The notes: generated from the sequence alone by a model not told the origin. 64,000 nt of DNA from Hyphomicrobiales bacterium (GCA_900473185.1 UCKU01000029.1:107665-171664); one strand, 5' to 3'; numbered from the stretch's first letter, positions 9,289 through 18,199 are shown. Program-made: numbers and translations.

Positions 9289-9450
9289 TCATGCGGTCGG
9301 CGCGACCCGCTGCAAGAGCGGTCTAAGCATCGTCACGAGCTCGGTGTTTCCGCATGCGAAACGCAACTTTTCCGAAAGTTCGGTGCGATCCCAGTCGATC
9401 GTATGGGAAACGCCAAGGCTTTCCAGGATGGGGAGGGCCGCCATCACATC
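9289..9450 (-). pseudogene. C-terminal fragment of an inositol-monophosphatase-family gene, cut by the insertion sequence
   Basis: Only the last ~53 codons outside the insertion sequence resemble a known family: LDVMAALPILESLG, then DWDRTELSE, then FACGNTELVTMLRPLL and the stop at 9289. This is the C-terminal pattern of IMPase/HisN-type phosphatases (W/YDvAA..piveeAGG...DWdG...aa(g)n..l....). The open frame continues into the IS left end, but that upstream part is IS sequence. The 5' part is not on the other side of the element, so it was deleted. Confidence 0.5.
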
Positions 9451-9473
9451 GAGAGTGGGAAAAACGTGGGGGT
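9451..9473 (+). repeat. left inverted repeat of the ISKra4-type element
   Basis: This copy pairs with 10871-10893 in inverted orientation. The inner 19 bases match at 17 positions, including the GGGAAAAAC and TGGGGGT blocks. Confidence 0.7.
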
Positions 9474-9515
9474 AAGGATATCCAGTAATCGAGTACTTTT
9501 TGGAAAGGATACTCG

Positions 9516-10871
9516 TTGACCGCACAACTGAAGATGATCATCTCCGTCGAGCTTGTGGGGGTGGACGGCGTTCGACAGCTTCGCGAAATTGCCAACGTTA
9601 AGCGAAGTGTCGATGATGCTCGTCTCGACGATTTTGGCCTTTCCCTCGAAGAAGCCAAAGAAATTCAGCTGCATCTGCAGAAGGAGCTGACGCAGTTTCA
9701 GACGGATCAGGCCGTCCAGCGTGATCGGAAGTGCCCGCATTGCGATTGCTCTCGCCAGGTTCACGATTACAGATCCCGTACGATCCATTCGCTCTTCGGC
9801 CTTTGTCGTGTGCGCGTGCCACGGTGGCGACGCTGCGAATGCGGATCGAGCGCAAGATTGGCCGCCGATTGTACCCCGACCCTGTTGAATGGAAGAGCAA
9901 CGCCGGAATTGGAGCGAATTCAGGCAGAGCTCGGCTCCCGTTTGTCCTTTCGAGAAGCAGCTCGTGTACTTGATATCTTTTTGCCGACGGCAAGAGTCCA
10001 TAATCACCGGACGCTGCGTAACCGGCTGGCCAAGGTTGCCGATCAGATCGAAAAGTGGGACGTCGCGAGCCCCTATCGTCTCAGTCGCGCCGGCAAGTCT
10101 CCCGTTTCCGTTTTCATCGATGGCGCCTACATTCGCGCGGTTCCCGGCTATCAAAGCCGGCATTTCGAGATCGCGATGGGACGCGTTGCTTCGGAAGGCC
10201 GAGCACCGCGCCAGTTTGCCGGCGCGCCGCATATCGCCACCGGCAAACACGATATCGTTCGCGCGGCGATGCGCGCACAGGGATGGCTGCCCGGCCGAGC
10301 CGTCAGTGTTTTCAGCGATGGAGAAGTCGGCTTGCAAAACATCGTTGTCAGCGCAACACGCCAGCCCGTTACGCATATTCTTGACTGGTTTCATCTATCG
10401 ATGCGTCTGCGACACATTGAACAGGCCTGGGAGGGCATCAAGTATCTCGAGGATCTGAACGTCTATCTTCGAGACGTCGCGATCCATGTGCCCAGGCTTC
10501 GACATCTCCTATGGAGTGGATATGTCCGAGAGGCCAGCGAGGCCGTAAAACAGATGCTTGCCCAATTGGATCAGCATCCCGGATTTCGCGACGCTCTCGG
10601 CAAAATCAGACGCCTCTACGAGCTGATTGGCAATCTTCACACTTACCTGCTCCAGGAAGCTTCTATCGTCAACTACTGTCGGCGATATTGGTCCGGCCTG
10701 CCGATATCCAGTTCGCCGGCTGAAAGTGCCGCCAACAGCCTCGTCAATGCCCGCATGAACAAGAAGCGTCAGATGCGTTGGTCGCCGATTGGCGCTCATC
10801 GGGTTCTTCAAGTCCGAGCCGCCGTAGCGGATGGTCGACTTAAGAAGGCAAAGCTAAATCTTGCAGCGTGA
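9516..10871 (+). CDS. ISKra4-type DDE transposase
   Basis: The 451-residue protein has an N-terminal zinc-ribbon-like part (CPHCDCSRQVHDY, RCECG), as in ISKra4/ISL3-like transposases. A catalytic core follows with VFIDGAYIRA (first Asp, about residue 200), VFSDGEVGLQN, THILDWFHLSMR (second Asp, about residue 289), and a C-terminal SSPAESAANSLVNARMNKKRQMRWSP helix carrying the last acidic residue. Length and motif order match full-length members of this family, so it is probably active. It occupies nearly the whole element between the two inverted repeats. Confidence 0.87.
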   Translation: MTAQLKMIISVELVGVDGVRQLREIANVKRSVDDARLDDFGLSLEEAKEIQLHLQKELTQFQTDQAVQRDRKCPHCDCSRQVHDYRSRTIHSLFGLCRVRVPRWRRCECGSSARLAADCTPTLLNGRATPELERIQAELGSRLSFREAARVLDIFLPTARVHNHRTLRNRLAKVADQIEKWDVASPYRLSRAGKSPVSVFIDGAYIRAVPGYQSRHFEIAMGRVASEGRAPRQFAGAPHIATGKHDIVRAAMRAQGWLPGRAVSVFSDGEVGLQNIVVSATRQPVTHILDWFHLSMRLRHIEQAWEGIKYLEDLNVYLRDVAIHVPRLRHLLWSGYVREASEAVKQMLAQLDQHPGFRDALGKIRRLYELIGNLHTYLLQEASIVNYCRRYWSGLPISSSPAESAANSLVNARMNKKRQMRWSPIGAHRVLQVRAAVADGRLKKAKLNLAA

Positions 10872-10893
10872 CCCCCAGGTTTTTCCCGCTCCC
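10871..10893 (-). repeat. right inverted repeat of the ISKra4-type element
   Basis: Its ACCCCCAGGTTTTTCCCGC core is the reverse complement of the left end with two mismatches. The repeat overlaps the transposase stop region. Confidence 0.7.
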
Positions 10894-10896
10894 GGC

Positions 10897-12078
10897 TCAG
10901 AGCACCGAAACAACAGCCTTGGCGAGGTCATCGAGCCGGTCCTCCCTGAGGCCCGCGACATTGAAGCGGGAATCACCGACCATATAGATGCCGAACTCTT
11001 CTCGCAGGCGGTCGACCTGCGCTTCGGTCAGGCCGAGCCGCGAGAACATACCCCGGTGGTCGGCAATAAAGTCGAAGCGCGAGGAGTTGGACTGGCGACG
11101 GAGCGCCTCGGCAAAGCCCTTGCGCAGGTTGAGCATGCGAAGCCGCATTGCTTCGAGTTCAGCCTTCCAGTCGGCGCGCAGCTGATCGTCCTCGAGGATA
11201 AGGCGGACGGCGGCAGCGGCATGGTCCGGCGGCATGGAATACAGCACGCGAGTGATGGCGAGCGCCTGACTGCCAGCGATCTTTACAGTTTCTGGGTCCT
11301 TGCCCATCAGGATGACGGCGCCGACGCGGTCGCGGTAGACCGAAAAATTCTTCGAGCAGGAGGTGGCGACGGCCATTTCCGGCACCTTGCTTGCGAGCAG
11401 GCGAACAGCGGCGGCGTCTTCCTCCAAACCATCGCCGAAGCCCTGATAGGCAAGATCGATGAAGGGGAAAAGGTCGCGTTCGACAAGAAGATCCACGACC
11501 GGACCCCACTGCTCGATCGTCAGATTGGCGCCGGTCGGGTTGTGGCAGCAGCCATGCAGCAGGACGACGTCGCCGGCCTTCGCCTGCTTTAATCCCTTGA
11601 GCATGGCATCGGCCTTCACCGTGCCGCTGGCTGGATCGAAATAGGGATAGGTCGCGGTTTTGAAACCAGCAGACTTCAGGATCGGCACATGATTCACCCA
11701 GGTCGGGTCGGAGAGCCAGATGGTGGCGTCCGGCCGGGCCTTTGCCAGCAGGTCGGCGATCGTGCGAAGCGCGCCCGAGCCGCCCGCTGTCTGGCAGGCG
11801 AACATGCGTGAGAGATCGGCCTCCTCGCCAAAGACCAGCCTCAGCATGGCCTTGTTGAAACCTTCATCGCCTGCCATGCCGACATAGGTTTTGGTCGTCT
11901 GGCTTTCATAAAGGCGCTTCTCGGCATCACGTACTGCTCGCATGATGACGGTCGCACCCTGCGAATCCTTGTAGACGCCGACGCCGAGATCCATTTTCGT
12001 CGGCCGCTCGTCGTTCTTGTAGAGAATCGAGAGGCTGAGGATCTTGTCCGGCGGGGCGGCAGTGAGAGTTTCGAACAT
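10897..12078 (-). CDS. aspartate/aromatic amino acid aminotransferase (class I)
   Basis: The product is 393 residues, the usual length for AspC/TyrB. It has the N-terminal DLGVGVYKDSQG, the substrate and PLP-binding LHGCCHNPTGANLT (about residue 185), DLAYQGFG with the PLP-pyridine Asp, SCSKNFSVYRDRVG with the Schiff-base lysine (about residue 246), and the carboxylate-binding Arg in DSRFNVAGL. It transfers amino groups between 2-oxo acids and aspartate, glutamate or aromatic amino acids in the cytosol. AspC-type enzymes can also interconvert cysteate and sulfopyruvate, which would fit the sulfonate-like operon it ends. It follows the transporter ATPase by 61 bases. An insertion sequence begins immediately behind its stop codon. 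Confidence 0.9.
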   Translation of the reverse strand: MFETLTAAPPDKILSLSILYKNDERPTKMDLGVGVYKDSQGATVIMRAVRDAEKRLYESQTTKTYVGMAGDEGFNKAMLRLVFGEEADLSRMFACQTAGGSGALRTIADLLAKARPDATIWLSDPTWVNHVPILKSAGFKTATYPYFDPASGTVKADAMLKGLKQAKAGDVVLLHGCCHNPTGANLTIEQWGPVVDLLVERDLFPFIDLAYQGFGDGLEEDAAAVRLLASKVPEMAVATSCSKNFSVYRDRVGAVILMGKDPETVKIAGSQALAITRVLYSMPPDHAAAAVRLILEDDQLRADWKAELEAMRLRMLNLRKGFAEALRRQSNSSRFDFIADHRGMFSRLGLTEAQVDRLREEFGIYMVGDSRFNVAGLREDRLDDLAKAVVSVL

Positions 12079-12139
12079 GGCTTTTCCTTCGAATTGAGGT
12101 CAAATGCGGAGCTGCTTCAGCCACCCCGCATTGGCTGAA

Positions 12140-12922
12140 TCAATGCTCCAACTCACTTTGCGATCCGGCGCGGATTGCAGAAAGCACCTGCTTTTGAAGC
12201 GCAACGAATTCTGACGAGGCAATCATATCGTGGCTGCGTGGGCGGGCGAGGCCGACATGGAAGGTCGCGTTGATGCGTCCCGGATTGATGCTCATCGCCA
12301 CGATACGGTCGGACAGGTAAACGGCTTCTTCGACATCATGCGTGACGAACAGCACGGTCAGCCGATGCTCTTCCCAGATCTGGGTCAGCAGTTCCTGCAT
12401 CTGGTGACGGGTCAGAGCGTCCAGCGCGCCGAACGGCTCATCCATCAATAGCATTTTCGGTCGGTAGGAAAGGGCACGCGCAATGGCGACCCGCTGCTTC
12501 ATGCCCCCCGACAGTTGAGAGGGGAATGCATCGGCGAACTTGGTGAGCTTCACCAGTTCGATGTGGTGGCGGGCGACATCCCGGCACTCGGCTTTCGGCA
12601 ACCCGGCCGCCTGCAGGGCGAATTCGACGTTCTGCTGCGCGGTCAGCCACGGCAACAGCGTGTAGGATTGGAAGACAACGCCGCGATCGAGCCCAGGGCC
12701 GACGATCGGCGAACCATCCGTCAGAAGAACGCCGTTGTCGAAGCCCTGAAGTCCGGCGACGATAGACAGAAGCGTACTTTTGCCACAGCCGGAAGCACCG
12801 ACCAGGGAAACGAACTCGTTGTCGGCGAGTTCCAGATCGATATTGCTGAGGGCATGAACGCGGCTCTTCCTGCCACCATACCATTTGTTCAGACCCTCGA
12901 TCTTGAGTTTGGGATCGCTCAT
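12140..12922 (-). CDS. TauB/SsuB-type ABC transporter ATPase
   Basis: 260 residues: Walker A GASGCGKST (about 42-50), Q-loop (VVFQSYTLLPWL), signature LSGGMKQR, Walker B MLLMDEPFGALD, and the H-loop FVTHDVEEA. The FQxxxLLPW Q-loop and LSGGMKQRVAIARAL pattern are typical of the nitrate/sulfonate/taurine importer subfamily. It powers uptake through the permease at 12924-13784, from which it is separated by one base, with the binding protein at 13809-14825. Confidence 0.93.
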   Translation of the reverse strand: MSDPKLKIEGLNKWYGGRKSRVHALSNIDLELADNEFVSLVGASGCGKSTLLSIVAGLQGFDNGVLLTDGSPIVGPGLDRGVVFQSYTLLPWLTAQQNVEFALQAAGLPKAECRDVARHHIELVKLTKFADAFPSQLSGGMKQRVAIARALSYRPKMLLMDEPFGALDALTRHQMQELLTQIWEEHRLTVLFVTHDVEEAVYLSDRIVAMSINPGRINATFHVGLARPRSHDMIASSEFVALQKQVLSAIRAGSQSELEH

Positions 12923-12923
12923 C

Positions 12924-13784
12924 TCAATGCCTCGAAGCGTAACGGAAGAAGACGCGCTCGAGGGCCTTCATGCTCTGGTCTGTGATCAGACCGAGCAAGC
13001 CAAGGAGCAAGATGTAACCAATGATCGTCTGTGTCTGGAAATATCGCTGAGAGACGACGATGCGATAGCCGAGGCCGGATGTCGCCGCGACAAGTTCTGC
13101 CAGCACAAGCCAGGTCCAGGCCCAGCCAAGGCTGATACGCAGTGTGTCCCAGATGCCGGGTAGGGCGGACGGCAGGACGATGCGGCGCAGGATCTTGGTT
13201 TCTGACATTCCAAGCGTGCGGCCAAGTCCGACGAAGTCGGTTGGCACACGCTTGACGCTGTCCATGACCATGAGCACCTGCTGGAAGAAGGTTCCGATAA
13301 AGATGATGACGAATTTCTGAATGTCGCTTGTGCCGGCCCAAAGAATGGTGAGCGGAACGAAGGCGACAACCGGCATGTAGCGAACAAAGTCGACGAAGGG
13401 CTCGATGGCCGCTTCCCACGTCTTGAAACAGCCGATCATGATCCCGATCGGGATCGCCAGGGCCGATGCAATCAGAAAACCGACGAGCATGCGATAGATA
13501 CTGATCCCCGCATCGGTCCACAGCGTGCCATCGGCCGCCAATTCCACCATCTTGGCCCATACCGCTCCGGGCGAGGGCAGGAAAATCGGTTTCACCCAAC
13601 CGGTGACGGTAGCAAGCCACCACACGGCGAAGAGCAGGGCAAAAACGGCAACTGCAATCATAAAAAACGACTGACCGCTGATCGGATCCCCGATCCGAAA
13701 GGCGCTGGGTGGTCTACCGACACCCGCGCGCGATTGCGCGCGGGGCCTTTCCTTCGCTGTCGACGACAATTCTGAGCTAGACAT
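12924..13784 (-). CDS. TauC/SsuC-type ABC transporter permease
   Basis: 286 residues with about six membrane segments. It begins with a cytoplasmic Pro/Arg-rich stretch, then FFMIAVAVFALLFAVWWLA, and ends with IIGYILLLGLLGLITDQSMK. The cytoplasmic coupling motif is in VGLGRTLGMSETKILRRIVLPSALPG (EAA loop). The neighbours are the matching ATPase and binding protein. The family imports sulfonates, taurine, nitrate, pyrimidine precursors and similar small anions. Confidence 0.92.
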   Translation of the reverse strand: MSSSELSSTAKERPRAQSRAGVGRPPSAFRIGDPISGQSFFMIAVAVFALLFAVWWLATVTGWVKPIFLPSPGAVWAKMVELAADGTLWTDAGISIYRMLVGFLIASALAIPIGIMIGCFKTWEAAIEPFVDFVRYMPVVAFVPLTILWAGTSDIQKFVIIFIGTFFQQVLMVMDSVKRVPTDFVGLGRTLGMSETKILRRIVLPSALPGIWDTLRISLGWAWTWLVLAELVAATSGLGYRIVVSQRYFQTQTIIGYILLLGLLGLITDQSMKALERVFFRYASRH

Positions 13785-13808
13785 TACGGTCCCGTTGGTG
13801 GCCAGAGG

Positions 13809-14825
13809 TCACTTGTTCGCTGCATCGACAAACGATGTGTCGATCATGCTGTCGGCAGAAACGTCCTGGGTCACGAGGCCGGCTGTTTTGGCCGCCTTCA
13901 GAACGTCGGCGAAGGTCTTGGTCTTGAAGTCACCGGCAAAGGCCTTGGCTGCTTCAGCAGAGGTATAGTATTGGACACCGTCGAAGGCCGTTTTCAGATC
14001 ATCCGGGGAGGCGCCGACGGCCTTCGAGATGATGGTGCGATCCTCGTCCGTGTTGGCCTTGTAGTCGGCCAGAGCCGCATCCCAGGCCTTGATCATGGCC
14101 AGAACCTGTCCAGGCTTCTGCTTCAGCACCTCCTCGCGAACGACGAGAACGTCGGACACTAGGCCCGGATCTTTGCCGGCTTCAAAAAGCAGCTTGATAT
14201 TCTTGTCCTGGGTCAGCGCCGTTGAAATGTAGGGCTCGTAGGTGACGGCGACCGGAACACGGCCTGCAATCAGTGCCGTCCCGGCATCAGCTGCCGGCAT
14301 TGGCACGCGGACGATATCGTCGATCGTCATGCCGTTGCTGGCAAGCGCGTAGTTCAGCAGGATGTCGCTTGTCGTGCCTTCCTCGAAGGCGATGTTCTTT
14401 CCTTTAAGGTCAGCGACGCTCTTGATGTCGCTTCCGGCAAGGATTGCGTCCGCCTTCAGGCTGAAATCAAGCAGCGAGACGATCTTCACCGGCAAGCCGG
14501 CGGCGACCATACCCATGGCCGTGTGCGTGGCGATATTGGCAGCGTCGAGCTGACCGCTGGCAAGTGCTGCGTTGATGTCCTTGTCTTCGCTGAAGTTGAC
14601 AAGCTCGACTTCCTCGAGGCCAGCTTTCTTGAACAGGTCCTTGCTCGCGGCGACGTGCCATTGACCGTAACCGAGCCACGGCTCGATGCCGATCTTGAAG
14701 GTGCCCGGCTCCGGCCTGGACGGGATTTGATCCTGGGCGTTTGCCTGCGCACTGGCAAGAACGCCGACGATCCCGAGCGCGATCGCTGCGCGGGAAAACT
14801 GCTTGCTGATGGATTTGTAGTTCAT
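13809..14825 (-). CDS. periplasmic binding protein of a TauA/SsuA-type ABC importer
   Basis: The start is the ATG at 14825, directly behind GAGGGGTTCCCA; the longer frame to 14918 lacks a site. A signal peptide (MNYKSISKQFSRAAIALGIV ... ANA) is followed by a mature ~310-residue protein with the NMT1/TauA pattern: FKIGIEPWLGYGQWHVA, ELVNFSEDKDINAALASGQL, AANIATHTAMG, IAFEEGTTSDILL and VPVAVTYEPY. It captures the substrate in the periplasm for the permease and ATPase that follow. The ligand is unknown. Neighbouring dehydrogenases point to a hydroxylated acid such as a sulfonate, which is inferred from context. Confidence 0.9.
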   Translation of the reverse strand: MNYKSISKQFSRAAIALGIVGVLASAQANAQDQIPSRPEPGTFKIGIEPWLGYGQWHVAASKDLFKKAGLEEVELVNFSEDKDINAALASGQLDAANIATHTAMGMVAAGLPVKIVSLLDFSLKADAILAGSDIKSVADLKGKNIAFEEGTTSDILLNYALASNGMTIDDIVRVPMPAADAGTALIAGRVPVAVTYEPYISTALTQDKNIKLLFEAGKDPGLVSDVLVVREEVLKQKPGQVLAMIKAWDAALADYKANTDEDRTIISKAVGASPDDLKTAFDGVQYYTSAEAAKAFAGDFKTKTFADVLKAAKTAGLVTQDVSADSMIDTSFVDAANK

Positions 14826-14957
14826 TGGGAACCCCTCTTTTGATGATTTTAACGGATCACATAGCTTGCATCTTCTCAAGTTTGACGCCCGACCATCAAG
14901 CTCTTGGTGGGCGGACATCCTGTATGAGTACTTGTCTCCTTTCGCCGGCGTTAGCGG

Positions 14958-16103
14958 TTACCGTTTGAGTATGAGGTGCGAGCCACGTTCCTTGAGGTCG
15001 GCGATCGAGCCGACGCCCATCAAAGCCAAGGTAATCGAGATCTCGCGGCGCATTGTCTCGATCGCGCGGTCGACGCCGGCCTGGCCGGCGGCTGCGAGGC
15101 CATAGGTATAGGCTCGTCCCAACATGACGCCGTCGGCGCCCATTCCAATTGCCTTGACAATATCGCTTCCCCTTCGCACGCCCCCGTCGAGCATCAGAGA
15201 GAAATCCGGTCCGACCGCGGCCCGGATGTCGGGGAGTGCGGCGATCGTGCTCATGGCACCGTCGAGTTGGCGGCCGCCATGGTTCGAGATGACAATGCCG
15301 TCGACCCCGACCGCTTGCGCTTTCGTTGCATCCTCTGGTGAAAGAATACCCTTGATGACCAGCTTGCCTTTCCACCGGTCGCGCAGTGCCTCGATGTCTT
15401 TCCACGCCAGCCTTTTGTCGATGCGCCTGGAAAGATTGGCGGCCTGTTCGAGCGCTCCTCTCCCGAAGTCTGTGCGATGCTCCACCGCCCGAACGGAAGG
15501 CATGCCGCCGCGAGCGACATCGAACAACCAGGCGGGCTTTCGGCAGAGGCTTGCGAACAGTCGTGGTGTGATACGCGTAAGAGATCGGAAGCCGTTTCGC
15601 ACATCGCGTTCGCGGATGGCGGTGATGGCCGTATCGACGGTCACGTACAGCGCCTCGACACTGGCCTCTTCCGCAGCGCTCAGAAGCTCCTCGCAGAGTG
15701 CGCGGTCGTCGAGCACATAGAGCTGAAAATGCAACGCGCCGTCAATCGCTTGGCGGAGGTCTGCCAGCGACGCGATCGAGAAGGTCGAAAGGCAGAAGGG
15801 GATGCCGGCAGCGTGAGCGGCGCCGGCTGCCTTTTGTTCTCCATTCCTCGTGTAAAGGCCAAGAAAGCCGACCGGTCCCAGCATAAAGGGAAGAGGATGT
15901 CGCCGTCCGAGGTATTCGGTCGACAGATCAGGCTCGGCATAGTCGCCGAGAACGTTCTGACGCAGCCGCAAAAGCGAGAAATCGTCCCTGTTTCGACGAT
16001 AGGTTTCCTCCGCAAAAGAGCCGCCGTCGATGTAATCGAAGAAGAGTTTGGGCAATCGCTTGCGAGCGGCCAGCCGGAGGTCATCGATATTGACGATCGT
16101 CAC
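14958..16103 (-). CDS. FMN-dependent alpha-hydroxy-acid dehydrogenase (LldD-like)
   Basis: It uses a GTG start at 16103 behind GGAGGGG. The 381-residue product is the standard length. It shows the family order: FFDYIDGGSFAEETYRRNR near the N-terminus, LGPVGFLGL, LQLYVLDDR-like FQLYVLDDR, TVDTAITAIRERDVRNGF, the barrel lysine in KLVIKGI, the catalytic ISNHGGRQLDGA (His-Gly-Gly-Arg), LMLDGGVRRGSDIVKA and MLGRAYTYGL. Such flavoenzymes oxidise L-lactate, mandelate, glycolate or related 2-hydroxy acids to 2-oxo acids and feed electrons to the respiratory chain. In this operon sulfolactate or a similar acid is conceivable. The start lies three bases behind the stop of the upstream gene. Confidence 0.92.
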   Translation of the reverse strand: MTIVNIDDLRLAARKRLPKLFFDYIDGGSFAEETYRRNRDDFSLLRLRQNVLGDYAEPDLSTEYLGRRHPLPFMLGPVGFLGLYTRNGEQKAAGAAHAAGIPFCLSTFSIASLADLRQAIDGALHFQLYVLDDRALCEELLSAAEEASVEALYVTVDTAITAIRERDVRNGFRSLTRITPRLFASLCRKPAWLFDVARGGMPSVRAVEHRTDFGRGALEQAANLSRRIDKRLAWKDIEALRDRWKGKLVIKGILSPEDATKAQAVGVDGIVISNHGGRQLDGAMSTIAALPDIRAAVGPDFSLMLDGGVRRGSDIVKAIGMGADGVMLGRAYTYGLAAAGQAGVDRAIETMRREISITLALMGVGSIADLKERGSHLILKR

Positions 16104-16106
16104 AAT

Positions 16107-17396
16107 CTACCCCTCCGGATCTATCTTTGCGAGGAAGCGGGTTACCAGGTCCGCGCCATCGTCAGGCTCCGCCCCTACCATCATCGCCACCGAAAGGCCG
16201 ATCAGGGAGGATGTCGGATTGTGGCTTGTAGCACCGGCCCGCAGGTTCATGACGAGTGTCGGGCAGAGGAAAAGCCCGAGCCGGACGACCTTTCGCCAGT
16301 CAGAAGGAAGCATGCCCCGCTGCTTGAGGGCGGCAAGCAACGGCTTCCAAATCGCCTCGGCCTTCGTTTCCACAAGTGCGGCTCGAACCGGACTTAGCGT
16401 CCAATCGAAATCGGCAAAGAGACGGCCATTCTCGTACCTTGCTGTCGCGTCGAATTTCTGCTCGGCGATCGCGGGATCATAGAGCCAATAGGGATGAGCA
16501 AGGATATTGTGGAAGGTCGTCTTAACCTCTGCGAGAAGCGTCGGGATGTGCTCGCCGGCGAAGGCCGGATCAAAGAATGACAGGCTCGTGCGCCCTTGCT
16601 GCCGTTCGAACCAGACATTGGCGTTGTGGGCGTCGCCATGTGCCGTCACGCCGCCACTATCCGCCAGACGGGCAGGGTTCAGTCTTTCATGCGCGGCGTC
16701 GAACAGTTCCCCAAGCGTGTTGCGGTATTCGATGCCATTGATGACGAAGCGGACTTTCGAGAGCGTGTCCCAGGAAAGGGTGACGCCGGGAAGTTCGAAC
16801 GCCTTGCCGACGTAAAAGCTCGCCAGCCGACCACCAGGGTAGGTTCCGTGCGGCGCAGTGACCAGCCGGTCGTAGAATAGCCGGTGGACCGGCTCCTTTG
16901 CGACTTGATCAGGCGTGACCGGATGCAGCGTCTTCAAGTAGACGGACAGGACGGCCTCATTGAGCCTGCGCTCCGCATCCACGGCCTGACTTGCCATTTG
17001 CTCATCATGAAGCTCGTCGAGGGTGCGCAGAACATCGGAAAAGCGCGGATCCGTCCTGCGTCGATAGACGAGGATCTGCTCGCCCGGAAGGGTCGACATC
17101 ATGATGGGCTGATCTACCGGCAGGCCGGCCTTGGCAAGGATATCGGCACGATAGTACTCGCCGCTCATCTCCTCCTCATTTTCCTCCTGATGGAATTTGA
17201 AGAAGTACGACTTTCCGTCGGCCTCAAAGAAGCCGTTCAGCGAATTGAGGCTGTATTGATCGTGGTTGATTGCCAGATTATGTGCCTCGACCCCAAACAG
17301 ATCTCGCAGCAGGTCGGCAAGAAGAGCTTCGGCACTACCGTCGCGCGTCTTGGCTTTCTCCCGAATGGCTGCGGTCCGACTGTTGGGCTGCCCCAT
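16107..17396 (-). CDS. APH-fold phosphotransferase (small-molecule kinase)
   Basis: The start is the ATG at 17396 behind AGGAGTGAGAGAAATC; the frame to 17549 runs into the preceding gene and is rejected. The 429-residue product has an N-lobe with KSYFFKFHQEENEEEMSGEY (ATP-anchoring Lys and Glu), then the catalytic Brenner motif TAHGDAHNANVWF (about residue 260) and the metal-binding Asp in LSFFDPAFAG. These mark the aminoglycoside-phosphotransferase/choline-kinase/methylthioribose-kinase fold. It is longer than usual. The substrate is unknown, but it sits inside the catabolic operon between the GntR regulator and the hydroxy-acid dehydrogenase. Phosphorylation of a pathway intermediate is therefore more likely than antibiotic resistance. 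Confidence 0.75.
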   Translation of the reverse strand: MGQPNSRTAAIREKAKTRDGSAEALLADLLRDLFGVEAHNLAINHDQYSLNSLNGFFEADGKSYFFKFHQEENEEEMSGEYYRADILAKAGLPVDQPIMMSTLPGEQILVYRRRTDPRFSDVLRTLDELHDEQMASQAVDAERRLNEAVLSVYLKTLHPVTPDQVAKEPVHRLFYDRLVTAPHGTYPGGRLASFYVGKAFELPGVTLSWDTLSKVRFVINGIEYRNTLGELFDAAHERLNPARLADSGGVTAHGDAHNANVWFERQQGRTSLSFFDPAFAGEHIPTLLAEVKTTFHNILAHPYWLYDPAIAEQKFDATARYENGRLFADFDWTLSPVRAALVETKAEAIWKPLLAALKQRGMLPSDWRKVVRLGLFLCPTLVMNLRAGATSHNPTSSLIGLSVAMMVGAEPDDGADLVTRFLAKIDPEG

Positions 17397-17431
17397 GATT
17401 TCTCTCACTCCTGGAATGACGCGAAGGCTTT

Positions 17432-18163
17432 TCATTTCTTGGGCGGCAAATATCTGCTGCCAAGCGAGTAGCGGCTTCCGACATAGGTGAAGGTATTGAC
17501 CGTGGCGATCGTCTGCCCCGTCCACGTCTTGCGGTGCAACACCAGACAACTGTCGCGCTCACGAATGTGCAGGAGGCGTGCATGTCTCTCCGTTGCTGGG
17601 ATGGCGCTGATGAGGTGCTCGACTTCGGTGAGCGGCGTACTGTGCTGCAGGTAATCGTAGGTGCCGATGGACGTAAAATCCTGATCGAGATAGTTCTTCA
17701 CGAGCTCTGTATTGACGTATCGCTCCTCCAGTTGAACAGGCACGCCATTCTCGTAGTGAACGACCATCGAGTGATCGACGGGGCAAAGCTTCTTGAACTC
17801 GAACGCGTCCAATAGCATTTTATCCGGCCGCTCGATCCGCTCGAGCAGGATCACCTCGGCGCGGTGTTGACTTCCACGCGCTTTGATCTCTGTGATGATA
17901 TTGCTGATCTCGATGAGGGTCGACTGTGCCTTGGGAGGCGACACGAATGTCCCGACGCCCTGGACCCTTCGCAGATAGCCTTCAGCGGTCAGTTCGCGAA
18001 GCGCGCGATGGACCGTCATGCGAGAGACCCCGAGCGAAGACGTCAATTCATGCTCGGACGGGAGCTTTTCATTCTGTGGCCAATTGCCGTTTCCGATATT
18101 GTCGAGGACGAAGTCCTTGACCTTTTCGTAGAGCGGAAGCGCGGTGTTTGAAAGACCGGGCAA
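17432..18163 (-). CDS. GntR/HutC-family repressor (UTRA effector domain)
   Basis: 243 residues. The N-terminal winged helix reads NEKLPSEHELTSSLGVSRMT, then VHRALRELTAEGYLRRVQGVGTFV. The C-terminal UTRA domain has PVQLEERYVNTELVKNYLDQD and ends with TVNTFTYVGSRYSLGSRY. HutC-type repressors bind a palindromic operator and are released by a substrate-like ligand. Two matching sites (20768-20789 and 21646-21665) lie upstream of the two transcription units of this block and are the likely targets. It is co-directional with ADH upstream (36-base gap) and the kinase downstream. Confidence 0.92.
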   Translation of the reverse strand: MPGLSNTALPLYEKVKDFVLDNIGNGNWPQNEKLPSEHELTSSLGVSRMTVHRALRELTAEGYLRRVQGVGTFVSPPKAQSTLIEISNIITEIKARGSQHRAEVILLERIERPDKMLLDAFEFKKLCPVDHSMVVHYENGVPVQLEERYVNTELVKNYLDQDFTSIGTYDYLQHSTPLTEVEHLISAIPATERHARLLHIRERDSCLVLHRKTWTGQTIATVNTFTYVGSRYSLGSRYLPPKK

Positions 18164-18199
18164 TTTCTATCTCCGTCTGACGCCGAGGCGTGTGCTCGA

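Larger units (their letters stand above)
9451..10893 (+). mobile_element. complete ISKra4-type insertion sequence
   Basis: The element is bounded by inverted repeats. The left end, 9451-9473, contains GTGGGAAAAACGTGGGGGT; the right end, 10871-10893, reads as GCGGGAAAAACCTGGGGGT on the complementary strand (17 of 19 matching). It is about 1443 bp and encodes one transposase. No convincing target duplication is visible. The left end truncates an IMPase-like gene, and the right end stops three bases before the stop codon of the aminotransferase. Confidence 0.75.

Noticed and set aside
9444..10394. 316-codon minus-strand frame
   Set aside because: Antisense to the ISKra4-type transposase. Only the short part outside the IS (down to 9289, in another frame) resembles an IMPase.
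15477..16397. 306-codon plus-strand frame
   Set aside because: It lies opposite the FMN dehydrogenase and kinase genes and only reflects the high-GC codon pattern.
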